NCBI RefSeq assembly: GCF_051487185.1
Contig: NZ_JAHVDK010000016.1
Location: 109,303-173,302, forward strand
Source: Inquilinus limosus_F
GTDB taxonomy: Bacteria > Pseudomonadota > Alphaproteobacteria > DSM-16000 > Inquilinaceae
Direction: 5' to 3'
DNA: 64,000 nt
A program made the translations under genes and the position numbers. This document shows, in pieces, positions 8,713 through 16,631 of the stretch; positions within the stretch are counted from its first letter, which is position 1; each line of letters starts with the position of its first letter. The notes below the pieces were generated by a model that saw only the letters and a list, made by a program, of their open reading frames with translations, searched no databases and had not been told where the DNA came from.

Positions 8713-9780
8713 TCAGGAGAGAAAACTCTGGGCGTCTGCGACCAGCCGGCGCACCAGTTCGCCTGCGGGGATCTCATCCACCGCGGCGGCGCCCTGGCCT
8801 GCCCACATCGGTAGGAAATCGGGGCGTATGGTCGTTCCGTCGGCGCTGCGCCCCAGCGGCATCGTCAGGGCCGCCTGGAACGGAAAGTCCAGCACCGGCG
8901 CCTCCTCGGCTTCCATTTCGCTGGAGAAGCGGCTGCGAAGGACCCGCGCGGGCCTGCCGGTATAAGCCCGCGTGACGTGAGTGCTCTGATCCGTCGCACC
9001 GCGCAACGCGGCCCGGTACGGGGCGGGAACATTGCTTTCGGGGCAGCCGAGAAAGGCCGTGCCGATCTGCACGCCGCTGGCCCCCAGCTTGAACGCCGCC
9101 GCGATCCCGCGTCCGTCGAAGATGCCGCCGGCGGCGATGACCGGCACGCGGACCGCATCGGCGACCTGGGGAACGAGAGCCATTGTGCCGACGGACCCGG
9201 CGCCGGGATGATCGGTGAAGGTTCCGCGGTGCCCGCCGGCCTCCGCGCCCTGCGCGATGATCGCATCGGCGCCCGCCTCTTCGAGCCAGCGCGCCTCGGC
9301 CACCGTCGTGGCCGAGCTCAGGACGGCACAGCCTGCCTGCTTCAACCGGCGCAGCGCATCTTCGCCCGGCAGCCCGAAATGGAAGCTGGCGACCCGCGGC
9401 CGAAGCTCGAGGACCAACTCCAGCCGGGCAGGATCGAAGGCCGGGACAGGCGGTTCGCTCGGCTCCGGAGGAGCGCCCAGGCCGAGCTCATCGTAATAGC
9501 GCTGAAGTCTCGCGCGCGCCCGGGCCACCGCCGCCCTGTCGAGCGGTGGCGTCGTATGGGCAAAGAAATTGAGGTTGAAGGCGTGGTTGGTGCTGGCCCG
9601 CACGGCCGCCACCTGATCGCGCACCATGTCGGGGGGCAGGATTCCGCAGCCGAGTGACCCCAGGGCACCGGCGTTGCAGACGGCCGAGACCAGCTCCGGC
9701 GTCGTGACACTCGTCATCGGAGCCTGGATCAGGGGGTGCTCGATGCCCAGGAGTTCCTGAAGATCCCGACGGGGCCACAT
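8713..9780 (-). CDS. Nitronate monooxygenase (2-nitropropane dioxygenase family)
   Basis: The product is an FMN-dependent TIM-barrel enzyme of 355 aa. Hallmarks are the N-terminal GIEHPLIQAPMTSVTTPELV, the flavin/active-site motif IIAQGAEAGGHRGTF, followed by LVPQVADAVRVPVIAAGGIFDGRGI and the phosphate-binding GASGVQIGTAFL. Family members oxidise alkyl nitronates with O2, and related enzymes act as enoyl reductases (FabK). I start at ATG 9780 (MWPRRDLQ) because GGGGGA lies about 5 nt upstream; an ATG nine codons earlier has weaker support. It is a single minus-strand gene, convergent with the previous cluster and separated from the sugar operon by about 120 bp. Confidence 0.9.
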   Translation of the reverse strand: MWPRRDLQELLGIEHPLIQAPMTSVTTPELVSAVCNAGALGSLGCGILPPDMVRDQVAAVRASTNHAFNLNFFAHTTPPLDRAAVARARARLQRYYDELGLGAPPEPSEPPVPAFDPARLELVLELRPRVASFHFGLPGEDALRRLKQAGCAVLSSATTVAEARWLEEAGADAIIAQGAEAGGHRGTFTDHPGAGSVGTMALVPQVADAVRVPVIAAGGIFDGRGIAAAFKLGASGVQIGTAFLGCPESNVPAPYRAALRGATDQSTHVTRAYTGRPARVLRSRFSSEMEAEEAPVLDFPFQAALTMPLGRSADGTTIRPDFLPMWAGQGAAAVDEIPAGELVRRLVADAQSFLS

Positions 9781-9868
9781 GCTTCCCCCGCTGCGCTGGA
9801 CGGCCACAGCACCATTATAGCATGGCCGCGGGCCCGCATGGACGGCCTCCGGCGCTAAGAGACCGGCA

Positions 9869-9890
9869 GCCCTCGCCGGCAGACGAGGGC
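9869..9890 (-). terminator. Hairpin after the aldolase gene (possible terminator)
   Basis: GCCCTCG at 9869-9875 pairs with CGAGGGC at 9884-9890 across an 8-nt loop, 12 bases past the stop of the aldolase gene in the minus direction. The stretch that follows is only weakly U-rich (TCTCTTA), so an intrinsic terminator is likely but not certain. Confidence 0.4.
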
Positions 9891-9902
9891 TTGCGGCTGC
9901 CG

Positions 9903-10904
9903 TCAGTTCTGCCAGCTGGCGTACCAGAATTCCGGATAGGCCTGGGCCACGGCCGCCGGCTCCAGGGCCGGGACATAGGGCCGGCCATGCTTGCGGGTGA
10001 TGGAAGCGAGCTCGGCGAGGCGCCCGGCCGCGTCCTTCTGGGCCGCCGCCTTCTTCGCCGGGTCGTGGGTCGAGGCAGCGTCGCGCCAGATCGACCGGCC
10101 GGCGAGGAAGCCGGAGGCGCCGGCCCTGCAGGCGATCTCCACCTGGGTGCGGAAATCGGCATAGCCGACGCCGGCCGAAAGGATCACCCAGGGCACGGAG
10201 ATGCCGTCGTCGAGCCGCCGGCAGGCGTCGAGCGCGGCGGCCCTGCCCTCTTCCGTGCTGACGTCGCCGGGGAACTCGACCTTCAGCACGTCGACGCCGT
10301 AGCCGTTCGCCTCATGCGCCGAGGCGACGATGCCCTCGATCCGCTTCGCCTTCCAGGCGGCGCTCGCCGGGTCCTCGCCCGGCAGCGGGTACCAGATCGG
10401 CTCCACCACCAGCGGCAGCGACAGGCTGGCGCATTCGGCGGCGAGGCTGCGCACAACCTGGCGCTGATGCTCGGCGACCGCGCTGTCCGGCCGGTAGAAC
10501 CAGAGCAGCTTGCAGACGTCGACGCCCATCGCCTTCATCTTGCGCGTGCCCCAGCCGGCGCGGAACCGGGTCTCGCGCGCCGCGGCGGCGCCGTTGTAGC
10601 CCTCGTCCTCGATGCTCGCCATCAGCCCGACCGAACCCGGCAGGACCCGCGCCGCGATCGCCGGCGCCAGGCCATAGCGCGGGTCGAGCAGGAAGGCGCT
10701 GACCTCGGGCGACAGCGCGCGCACCAGCTCGATCTTCGCCGCGACGGTCATGGCGTAGTCGACCTTGTCCGGGTCCGGCGCCAGCAGCTCCTGGAAATCC
10801 GACAGGTGATCGAGCGCGCAGATCAGAAAGAAGCCGTCGGCCGAGGCGACACGCTGCAGGCTGCGGATCTTGCCGGGGTCGCGGGCGGCGGGCAGGGAGA
10901 CCAT
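9903..10904 (-). CDS. Tagatose-1,6-bisphosphate aldolase-like class I aldolase (LacD family)
   Basis: The 333-aa class I aldolase cleaves a ketohexose bisphosphate to two triose phosphates in its characterised relatives. The Schiff-base Lys is expected at K208 in GVDVLKVEFPGD, matching the active-site strand of LacD. Other family marks are ICALDHLSDF (about 28-37), LLDPRYG (about 72-78), DVCKLLWFY (about 129-137) and the C-terminal SAGVGYADF with GFLAGRSIW. It starts 3 bp after the stop of the ADP-dependent-type kinase gene, so kinase and aldolase are almost certainly co-translated and act in series on an imported sugar phosphate. It is the last gene of the operon beginning at 15427. Confidence 0.83.
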   Translation of the reverse strand: MVSLPAARDPGKIRSLQRVASADGFFLICALDHLSDFQELLAPDPDKVDYAMTVAAKIELVRALSPEVSAFLLDPRYGLAPAIAARVLPGSVGLMASIEDEGYNGAAAARETRFRAGWGTRKMKAMGVDVCKLLWFYRPDSAVAEHQRQVVRSLAAECASLSLPLVVEPIWYPLPGEDPASAAWKAKRIEGIVASAHEANGYGVDVLKVEFPGDVSTEEGRAAALDACRRLDDGISVPWVILSAGVGYADFRTQVEIACRAGASGFLAGRSIWRDAASTHDPAKKAAAQKDAAGRLAELASITRKHGRPYVPALEPAAVAQAYPEFWYASWQN

Positions 10905-10907
10905 CGT

Positions 10908-12146
10908 TCAATCCTCTTCGGTCGATGTCAGGGTGGACAGGATCTCGGGCGGCTGGCCGAGCACGAGCAGGCAGCCGGCCAGGAAGGTGTCGCCGAGGCC
11001 GATCGTGGCCGCGGGGCGTTCGAGGTAAGGCGCGGCGCAGGCGACCATGGTCCAGCCGTCGCGGTGGTCCCAGACCGGGAAGGGCAGCGGTGGAAACACG
11101 GCGCCGGGCGGGATGCCGTCCGGGTTGGTCGGGATGCCGACCGCGGCGCGGGTCGCGGCCAGGAGGCAGCCGGCCATCAGCGCCTCCAGCTCCGCCTGCG
11201 GATCGCCGCGGGTGGCCGCCAGCGCCCAGCCATCGGCATGGACGCAGACGCGCGCGAGGCCGAAGCGGTCGCCGAGGGCACGGGCCTTGGCGCCGGGATC
11301 ACCGGGGCCGGGCGACAGCGCCTCCAGCTCCGACAGGCTGAGGCCGAAGGAGGTGGCGTGCGGCGTCAGCCCTTCCACCACCCGGTCGCGCAGCGCCGCA
11401 TGCGGGTAGTCGCCGAGCTCGTGATGGATCAGGGCGAGCCCCGCCGCCCGCCAGGCGTCGGCGAGCTCGGCGGCGGAGCCGACGGAAGCATCGACCGCGT
11501 CCGGCGGCAGGGCGTTGAAGCCGGACAGGATCCCTGCCCCGGCCGTCAACGCCACACCGATGCTGGCGAGCCAAAAATCCGGATCGTCGTCCAGTGCCTC
11601 GTCGGCGAAGCGCACAATGGTGCGCGACGACCGCCGCGGCATGGCCGGCCCGACCGGGGTGCCGGCGGTGAACTCGAAGATGTAATGCGCCGGCTTGCCG
11701 CCCCCGCCGGGCCGTGCCTCGCGGGCGGGAACGATGCGGTCGCCCTCGGCCAGACGGATCCCGGGATGCAGCAGGGCAAGCTGGGCCGGCGTGCGGTCGC
11801 CCAGGGCCAGCAGCGCCGGCGCGCCGGCCACGGCCAGCGCCTGCGCCGCCTGGGCGCCGGTGCCGCCGAGGCCGGGGTTGGAACGGAGATGCCGGTCGAT
11901 CCAGCACGGCCCCTCCGGCCAGTCGACCAGGACCTCGCCGCCGATCCCTTCCGCGGCACGGCGCAGCAGCTCCGCCGCCAGCGCCGCGGCGGGGGTGCCG
12001 GGCTCAGCCGCCAGCACCGGCCAGGCACGGTGCAGCGGCAGATAGGCATCGATGCAGGTGCTGAGGCCGCACAGGGTCGGCCGCGCCGTGGCGGCGAGGT
12101 GCCGTAGCCGGGTCGACAGGTCGCGATAACGCTGCTCCCACCTCAT
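10908..12146 (-). CDS. ADP-dependent phosphofructokinase/glucokinase-like sugar kinase
   Basis: The 412-aa protein looks like the ADP-dependent glucokinase/phosphofructokinase branch of the ribokinase fold. The C-terminal catalytic motif IGLGDTFLAGC has the GXGD base at D386. A substrate-side motif LGGTGAQAAQALAVAG (about residues 96-111) and the central FEFTAGTPVG also fit. These kinases use ADP rather than ATP to phosphorylate a hexose or hexose phosphate. I chose ATG 12146 since the Rossmann-type core begins soon after it; the open frame extends upstream through palindromic repeat DNA. The next gene is the LacD-like aldolase. The assignment to ADP as donor is by family resemblance only. 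Confidence 0.72.
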   Translation of the reverse strand: MRWEQRYRDLSTRLRHLAATARPTLCGLSTCIDAYLPLHRAWPVLAAEPGTPAAALAAELLRRAAEGIGGEVLVDWPEGPCWIDRHLRSNPGLGGTGAQAAQALAVAGAPALLALGDRTPAQLALLHPGIRLAEGDRIVPAREARPGGGGKPAHYIFEFTAGTPVGPAMPRRSSRTIVRFADEALDDDPDFWLASIGVALTAGAGILSGFNALPPDAVDASVGSAAELADAWRAAGLALIHHELGDYPHAALRDRVVEGLTPHATSFGLSLSELEALSPGPGDPGAKARALGDRFGLARVCVHADGWALAATRGDPQAELEALMAGCLLAATRAAVGIPTNPDGIPPGAVFPPLPFPVWDHRDGWTMVACAAPYLERPAATIGLGDTFLAGCLLVLGQPPEILSTLTSTEED

Positions 12147-12183
12147 GCCATTGGCCTTCGAGATCGACTCTTCGGTCCGTTCC

Positions 12184-12277
12184 CCGTCATGGCGAGCCCC
12201 GAAGGGGCGTGGCCATCCAGGGCCACTCGCACCGGCCCCTGGATGGCCACGTCGGCTTCGCCGCCTCGCCATGACGG
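12184..12277. repeat. Long imperfect palindrome (CGTCATGGCGAG type) inside the sugar operon
   Basis: The outer arms CCGTCATGGCGAG (12184-12196) and CTCGCCATGACGG (12265-12277) are perfect 13-bp inverted repeats. An inner pair, GTGGCCATCCAGGG-CC and its complement, extends the stem with one bulged base. Such palindromes are dispersed in many alphaproteobacterial genomes. This one lies between permease and kinase genes of one operon, so as RNA it would form a large stem that could stabilise or attenuate the downstream message. Confidence 0.85.
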
Positions 12278-12300
12278 CTCAATGTTTCGGGAGGCTGGTA

Positions 12301-13170
12301 TCATTCCTTGACCGCCCCCTGGGTCAGCCCGGCGATGATGTGACGCTGGAAGGCCAGCACCAGCAGCACCAGCGGCACCGTCACCACGACTGACGCGGCG
12401 GCGATGTCGCCCCAGGGCACGTAGTAGAGGTTGGTGAAGTTGGCGATGCCGACCGGCACCGTCTGCCGGCTGATGTCGGAGGTGAAGGCCAGCGCGAACA
12501 TGAACTCATTCCACGCCGCGATGAAGCCGAGCAGCCCCGTGGTCACCACCCCGGGCAGCGACATCGGCAGGGTGACGCGGAACAGGATGGTGAGCGGCCC
12601 AGCGCCATCCATCCGCGCGGCGTCGTCGATCTCGCGCGGGATGCTGTGGAAGTAGCCGAACAGCACCCAGATCACCAGCGGCAGGCCGAGCGCGACATAG
12701 ACCACGACCAGCACCGTGTAGGTGTCGAGCAACTCCATCGACGCGGCGAGCAGGTAGAGCGGCGCCACGATCGCGATCTGCGGGAACATCGAGATCGACA
12801 GGATCAGGCCGAGGATGCCGAAGCGGCCCCTGATGTCGAGCCGCGCCAAGGCGAAGGCGGCCAGCGCCCCGAGCACGAGGCAGACGACGGTCGTCGCCCC
12901 GGCCACGATCACCGAGTTCAGCAGGTAGAGCTGGAACTGCTTGACCGTGAAGATGTTCACGAAATGCTCGAGCGTGGCCGGGATCGGCAGCCAGCTCGGC
13001 GTCTCGGCGACCAGCGCCTTGTCCTCCTGCAGCGAGGTGGAGAGCTGCCACAGGAATGGGCCGGCGGACCAGGCGACGATGAACAGGGCGCCGGCATGCA
13101 GCAGCACGCCGCGCCAGACCCAGACCGGCAGGCCGAGCAGCCGGCCGCGCATGGCGGAGAGCGGCGTCAT
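12301..13170 (-). CDS. Sugar ABC transporter permease (CUT1, MalG/UgpE-like)
   Basis: The 289-aa inner-membrane permease has six predicted hydrophobic segments, the first at about residues 20-45. The EAA loop that docks the ATPase is EIDDAARMDGAGPLTILF followed by RVTLPMSLPG (about residues 190-217). The end QRHIIAGLTQGAVKE is the classic C terminus of MalG-type proteins. The start ATG at 13170 overlaps the stop of the preceding permease by 4 bp (ATGA). It pairs with that permease and with the Tat-exported binding protein to import a sugar; no ATPase gene lies in the operon. Confidence 0.92.
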   Translation of the reverse strand: MTPLSAMRGRLLGLPVWVWRGVLLHAGALFIVAWSAGPFLWQLSTSLQEDKALVAETPSWLPIPATLEHFVNIFTVKQFQLYLLNSVIVAGATTVVCLVLGALAAFALARLDIRGRFGILGLILSISMFPQIAIVAPLYLLAASMELLDTYTVLVVVYVALGLPLVIWVLFGYFHSIPREIDDAARMDGAGPLTILFRVTLPMSLPGVVTTGLLGFIAAWNEFMFALAFTSDISRQTVPVGIANFTNLYYVPWGDIAAASVVVTVPLVLLVLAFQRHIIAGLTQGAVKE

Positions 13171-14111
13171 CGCTCGGTCTCCCGCAGCTTGCGGATCAGG
13201 ACGGCGCCGAACACCCCGGCGATCACCACCTCGGTCGCGAACATCGCCGCCGCCATGGCCGAGCCGTAGCCGAACTGCAGCGTCGAGAAGAGGGTCTTGT
13301 AGGTCAGGGTCGACAGCGTCTCGGTCGAATCCGCGGGGCCGCCGCCGGTCAGCACATAGACCAGGTCGAAGATGCGGAAAGCGTCGAGCGCCCGGAACAG
13401 TGCCGCGATCAGCAGCGTCGGCATCAAGAGCGGCAGCCGCACCCGCCAGAAGGTCGACCACGGCCCGGCGCCGTCGACCAGCGCCGCCTCCAACAGCGAG
13501 CGCGGGATCGTCTGCAGCCCAGCGAGTAGCAGCAACGCCATGAAGGGCGTGGTCTTCCAGACGTCGGCGATGATGATGGTGAGGAGCGCCGTGTCGGTCG
13601 ACCCGTACCAGTTGACGTTCTGGTCGATCAGCCCGGTGACCCGCAGCAGGTGATTGACGATCCCGTTCTGGCCGTCGAACAGCCAGCCGAACATCTTCGA
13701 GGTGACGACGGTCGGGATCGCCCAGGGGATCAGCATCGCCGCCCGCACCAGGCCGCGACCGATGAACCATTCGTAGAGGATCAGCGCCATGCCGAGCCCG
13801 AGCAGCGTCTCGGCCAGGGTTGAAGTGACCGTGAACTCGACCGTGTGCAGCCAGGCGTTCCAGAAGGTCGGGTCGGCGATCAGGTCCTGGTAGTTGCGCA
13901 GGCCGAGGAAGGCGTCGTCGGGCGCGGCCAGCGAGGTGTCGCGGAACGACAGCCAGAGGCCGAGCCCGACCGGATAGACCGAGACCGCGGCCAGGGCGCC
14001 GGCCGCCGGCAGCAGCAGGAGCAGGGCCGGGGCCCGGACCGGCCCGAGGCGGGAACGCCCCGGGCCGGCGATGCGATGCGCGATGGAGCCGGTCATCGCC
14101 ATGCAGGTCAT
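13167..14111 (-). CDS. Sugar ABC transporter permease (CUT1, MalF/UgpA-like)
   Basis: The 314-aa inner-membrane permease has an N-terminal membrane anchor (about 27-50, LLLLLPAAGALAAVSVYPVG) and then the permease core. The EAA motif reads EAALVDGAGPWSTFWRVRLP (about residues 205-224), and YVLTGGGPADSTETL is the family's conserved late loop. The start is placed at ATG 14111, which overlaps the binding-protein stop (ATGA); ATGs at 14102 and 14096 are alternatives. Its own stop overlaps the next permease start in the same way, so the three transporter genes are translationally coupled. Confidence 0.92.
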   Translation of the reverse strand: MTCMAMTGSIAHRIAGPGRSRLGPVRAPALLLLLPAAGALAAVSVYPVGLGLWLSFRDTSLAAPDDAFLGLRNYQDLIADPTFWNAWLHTVEFTVTSTLAETLLGLGMALILYEWFIGRGLVRAAMLIPWAIPTVVTSKMFGWLFDGQNGIVNHLLRVTGLIDQNVNWYGSTDTALLTIIIADVWKTTPFMALLLLAGLQTIPRSLLEAALVDGAGPWSTFWRVRLPLLMPTLLIAALFRALDAFRIFDLVYVLTGGGPADSTETLSTLTYKTLFSTLQFGYGSAMAAAMFATEVVIAGVFGAVLIRKLRETER

Positions 14112-15427
14112 ACCCCGACGATGGCGTCGATCCGGGACTTGGCGGCCTCCAGCGCGCCCTTGACGTCGCCGCCCGCCAGCGCCTTCGACACCTCCGACTG
14201 CAGCACCAGCGAGACCTGCGGGTATTTCGGCGTCACCGGCCGCGGCGTGGCGCCCAGGAACACCGGCTTCAGCTGGGCCATGAAGGGCTGGGCCTTGGCC
14301 AGCTCCGGATGGTCGAACACCGCCTGCCGGGTCGGCGCCAGGCCGAGCTGCAGGGCGAAGCGCAGCTGGGTCTCGGGCGAGGACATCCAGCGCACGAAGT
14401 CGAGCGCCGCCTCCTTGTGTTTGGACGAGGCGTTGACGCCGTACTGGTAGCCGCCGAGCGAGGCGGCGCTGGACTTGCCCGGGAAGTGCGGCAGCGGCGC
14501 GACGCCGACCTTGCCGACGACGCTGGATTCGCTCGCGTCCTGGGAGATGCCGTAGACATAGGACCAGTTGCGCAGGAACACCGCCTGCCCGGCGGTGAAG
14601 GGCCGGCGCGACGGCTCCTCGTCCCAGCTCAAGAGGTCGGGCGGGCTGATCTTGTGGGTGGCGATGGTGTCGTGCATGAACTGCACCGCCTCGACCGCCG
14701 CCGGGTCGGCGATGCGCACGGTCTTGCCGTCGGCGTCGAGGATGGCGCCGCCGTTCGAGCCGGTGAAGGAGACGAGGTCGCAGACCAGCACCTCGGCCTG
14801 CTTGCCCTGCCACAGGAAGCCCAGCTTGGCCTGGCCGGCGTCGGTGATCTTCTTCGCCGTCTCGACCAGCTCGGGCCAGGTTTCCGGCACCTTGGCCCCG
14901 GCCGCTTCCAGCAGGTCGCGCCGGTAGTACAGCATGCCGGAATCGACGAACCAGGGCAGCGCCACCAGCTTGCCCTGCCATTTGCAGCCGGCGACGAGGC
15001 CGGGGAAATAGGCGCCGATCTCGCTGGAATCGATATGGTCGTCGAGCGGCAGCGACCAGCCGGCAGCGGCGAATTCGGCGATCCAGATGATGTCCTGGGT
15101 GAACACGTCGGGCGCGCCGTTGCGGCGGGCCAGCTGCTGCACCAGCGCCTGATGCACCTCGGTCGAGGCGCTGGGCGGCGGCAGCTCGCGATAGGTGACA
15201 TGGACCTTGTCCTGCGACGCGTTGTAGGCGTCGACCAGCTGCGCGATCGTCTCCTTGCCGAAGAACTTCGCGCTGGCGAAGGTGATCTCGGTCGCCGCGC
15301 GGGCCGGCCGCGACCGGCCCAGGATCGGGGCCGCGGCCCCTGCCCCCAGCGCCACCCCAGACAGCTTCAGAAGATCACGCCGGAACAGGCCGCCGGAGCG
15401 CTGCGTCCGGCCAGGGATCTTGGTCAT
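14108..15427 (-). CDS. Sugar ABC transporter substrate-binding protein (Tat-exported)
   Basis: The 439-aa extracellular solute-binding protein is of the family-1 (maltose-binding) type. The N terminus has a twin-arginine signal FRRDLLKLSG (about 15-24), a hydrophobic stretch and a probable cleavage after ARA near residue 45. The mature part begins with ITFASAKFFGKETIAQLVDAY, typical of the fold. It is the first gene of the minus-strand operon that runs to the aldolase at 9903. The gene starts 138 bp from the divergent DeoR regulator, whose probable operator lies between them. The ligand is probably a sugar or polyol that is phosphorylated by the downstream kinase. Confidence 0.9.
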   Translation of the reverse strand: MTKIPGRTQRSGGLFRRDLLKLSGVALGAGAAAPILGRSRPARAATEITFASAKFFGKETIAQLVDAYNASQDKVHVTYRELPPPSASTEVHQALVQQLARRNGAPDVFTQDIIWIAEFAAAGWSLPLDDHIDSSEIGAYFPGLVAGCKWQGKLVALPWFVDSGMLYYRRDLLEAAGAKVPETWPELVETAKKITDAGQAKLGFLWQGKQAEVLVCDLVSFTGSNGGAILDADGKTVRIADPAAVEAVQFMHDTIATHKISPPDLLSWDEEPSRRPFTAGQAVFLRNWSYVYGISQDASESSVVGKVGVAPLPHFPGKSSAASLGGYQYGVNASSKHKEAALDFVRWMSSPETQLRFALQLGLAPTRQAVFDHPELAKAQPFMAQLKPVFLGATPRPVTPKYPQVSLVLQSEVSKALAGGDVKGALEAAKSRIDAIVGV

Positions 15428-15466
15428 TCCTCCCTCCCATTGATGGAAACGGGAATCTTGCGCTGT

Positions 15467-15484
15467 TTTATGCGTGTTTATGCG
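15467..15484. promoter_or_regulatory. Direct repeats TTTATGCG, candidate DeoR operator
   Basis: Two TTTATGCG copies (15467-15474 and 15477-15484) are spaced by 10 bp, one helix turn, in the intergenic region between the sugar-binding protein gene and the divergent DeoR gene. Short direct repeats on one helix face are common for DeoR/GlpR-type operators. The assignment is from position and pattern only. Confidence 0.5.
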
Positions 15485-15565
15485 CCTATTCCGATATAGG
15501 GCCGCAGCGATCTGGCAGAGTCAAGCAAGTTGTCTTAGACTCGGTGCGGTTTTCTGCGAGGAGCC

Positions 15566-16363
15566 ATGACATCATTCGATCCCGCCGCGGATGCGGCCCT
15601 CCCCGCGCGGCGGCGCAACGAGCTGCTGCGCCTGGCCCGCACCCGGGGCCAGGTGACGGTGACGGAGCTGTCCGGTCTGTTCGGGGTTTCGGCCGACACG
15701 ATCCGGCGTGACCTCGATTTCCTCGAGGGCCGCGGCCTGCTGGCCCGGACCCATGGCGGCGCCGTGCCGGTCGACGTGCTGGTCGGGCGCGATGCGCCCT
15801 ACGCCCAGCGCATGAACACGCAGATCGATGCAAAACGGCGCATCGCACGGGCCGCTGCCAACCTGATCGGCGACGGCGAGACGCTGATCGTCAATGGCGG
15901 CTCGACCACCCGGCTGTTCGCGGCCGAGCTGACGGGCCGGCGCGACCTGACCATCGTCACCAACAATCTCGAGCTGCCGCTGGCCGTGCCGGCGCAGGCG
16001 GTGCGCGACATCTACGTCCTCGGCGGCCAGTTCCGGCGCGAATCCCACGTCACCATCGGCCCGCTCGGCTTCGCCGGTGCAGGCGGCATCACCGCCGACA
16101 CGGCGGTGCTCGGCGTCGGCGGCCTGTCGGCTTCGGCCGGCCTGTCCACGACGCTCCTCGAGGAAGCCGGTCTGATCGCCGCGATGATGGCGGCGGCGCG
16201 CCGCACCATGATCCTGGCGGATGCCAGCAAGTTCGGCCATGCCTCCTTCGCCCATATCGCGCCGCTCGACCGGGCGCATGTGCTGGTGACCGACCAGCCG
16301 CCGCCCCAGGAGATCGCCGAGCTGCTGGAGCGCGCCCAGGTCGATGTCGTGGTGGCGGGCTGA
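15566..16363 (+). CDS. DeoR/GlpR-family transcriptional regulator
   Basis: The 265-aa regulator has an N-terminal DeoR helix-turn-helix: RRNELLRLARTRGQVTVTEL, then FGVSADTIRRDLDFLEGRGL (about residues 13-60), ending in the family hallmark ARTHGGAVP. The C-terminal sugar-phosphate sensor domain contains IVNGGSTTRLFAAEL (about 111-125), IYVLGGQFRRES and LADASKFGHASF. DeoR proteins are usually repressors released by a phosphorylated sugar, which suits its position divergent from a sugar transporter/kinase/aldolase operon. The direct repeats at 15467-15484 are a likely binding site for it. Confidence 0.92.
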   Translation: MTSFDPAADAALPARRRNELLRLARTRGQVTVTELSGLFGVSADTIRRDLDFLEGRGLLARTHGGAVPVDVLVGRDAPYAQRMNTQIDAKRRIARAAANLIGDGETLIVNGGSTTRLFAAELTGRRDLTIVTNNLELPLAVPAQAVRDIYVLGGQFRRESHVTIGPLGFAGAGGITADTAVLGVGGLSASAGLSTTLLEEAGLIAAMMAAARRTMILADASKFGHASFAHIAPLDRAHVLVTDQPPPQEIAELLERAQVDVVVAG

Positions 16364-16382
16364 GGCATGCCCCCCGGCCCCT

Positions 16383-16476
16383 CGCCGTCATTGCGAGGAG
16401 GCGAAGCCGACGAAGCACTCCATCGTCCCGCACGAGCGGCTGCATGGATTGCTTCGCTGCGCTCGCAATGACGGCG
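16383..16476. repeat. Palindromic element (CGCCGTCATTGCGAG arms)
   Basis: CGCCGTCATTGCGAG at 16383-16397 is an exact inverted repeat of CTCGCAATGACGGCG at 16462-16476, with an inner GAAGC-CATG...CATGGATTGCTTC part-match. It starts 20 bp after the DeoR stop. It belongs to the same general class as the palindrome at 12184 and may act as a transcript 3' stem. A third, decayed copy may lie at 16498-16558. Confidence 0.85.
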
Positions 16477-16615
16477 CAGCTTGAACCGCCAAACCCTCGC
16501 CATCATCGCGAGGCGCGAGCCTCGGACTTGATCCGGGGGCCGTGGCGATCCAGTCTGCCGCCGACCATACCGCCTTAAGGTCACGCAATGTTCATTGCGC
16601 AGGTGGTTCGTTGTT

Positions 16616-16630
16616 GTTCATCATATGTTC
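16616..16630 (+). promoter_or_regulatory. GTTC-N7-GTTC box (alphaproteobacterial LexA-type) at a gene start
   Basis: GTTC (16616-16619), seven bases, GTTC (16627-16630) matches exactly the direct-repeat SOS box known for alphaproteobacterial LexA. It ends one base before the ATG at 16632, so a bound repressor would block initiation. It also overlaps an inverted repeat TGTTCAT...ATGAACA spanning the start codon. One match of this length can occur by chance; its position is the main support. Confidence 0.45.
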
Positions 16631-16631
16631 C

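Noticed and set aside
9822..12107. A 761-codon plus-strand open frame
   Set aside because: Antisense to the aldolase and kinase genes; no recognisable domains and no Shine-Dalgarno.
16498..16558. A third copy of the CGTCATTGCGAG-type palindrome
   Set aside because: Only a degenerate half-arm (CATCATCGCGAGG) is present without a matching second arm, so it is not listed as a separate repeat.
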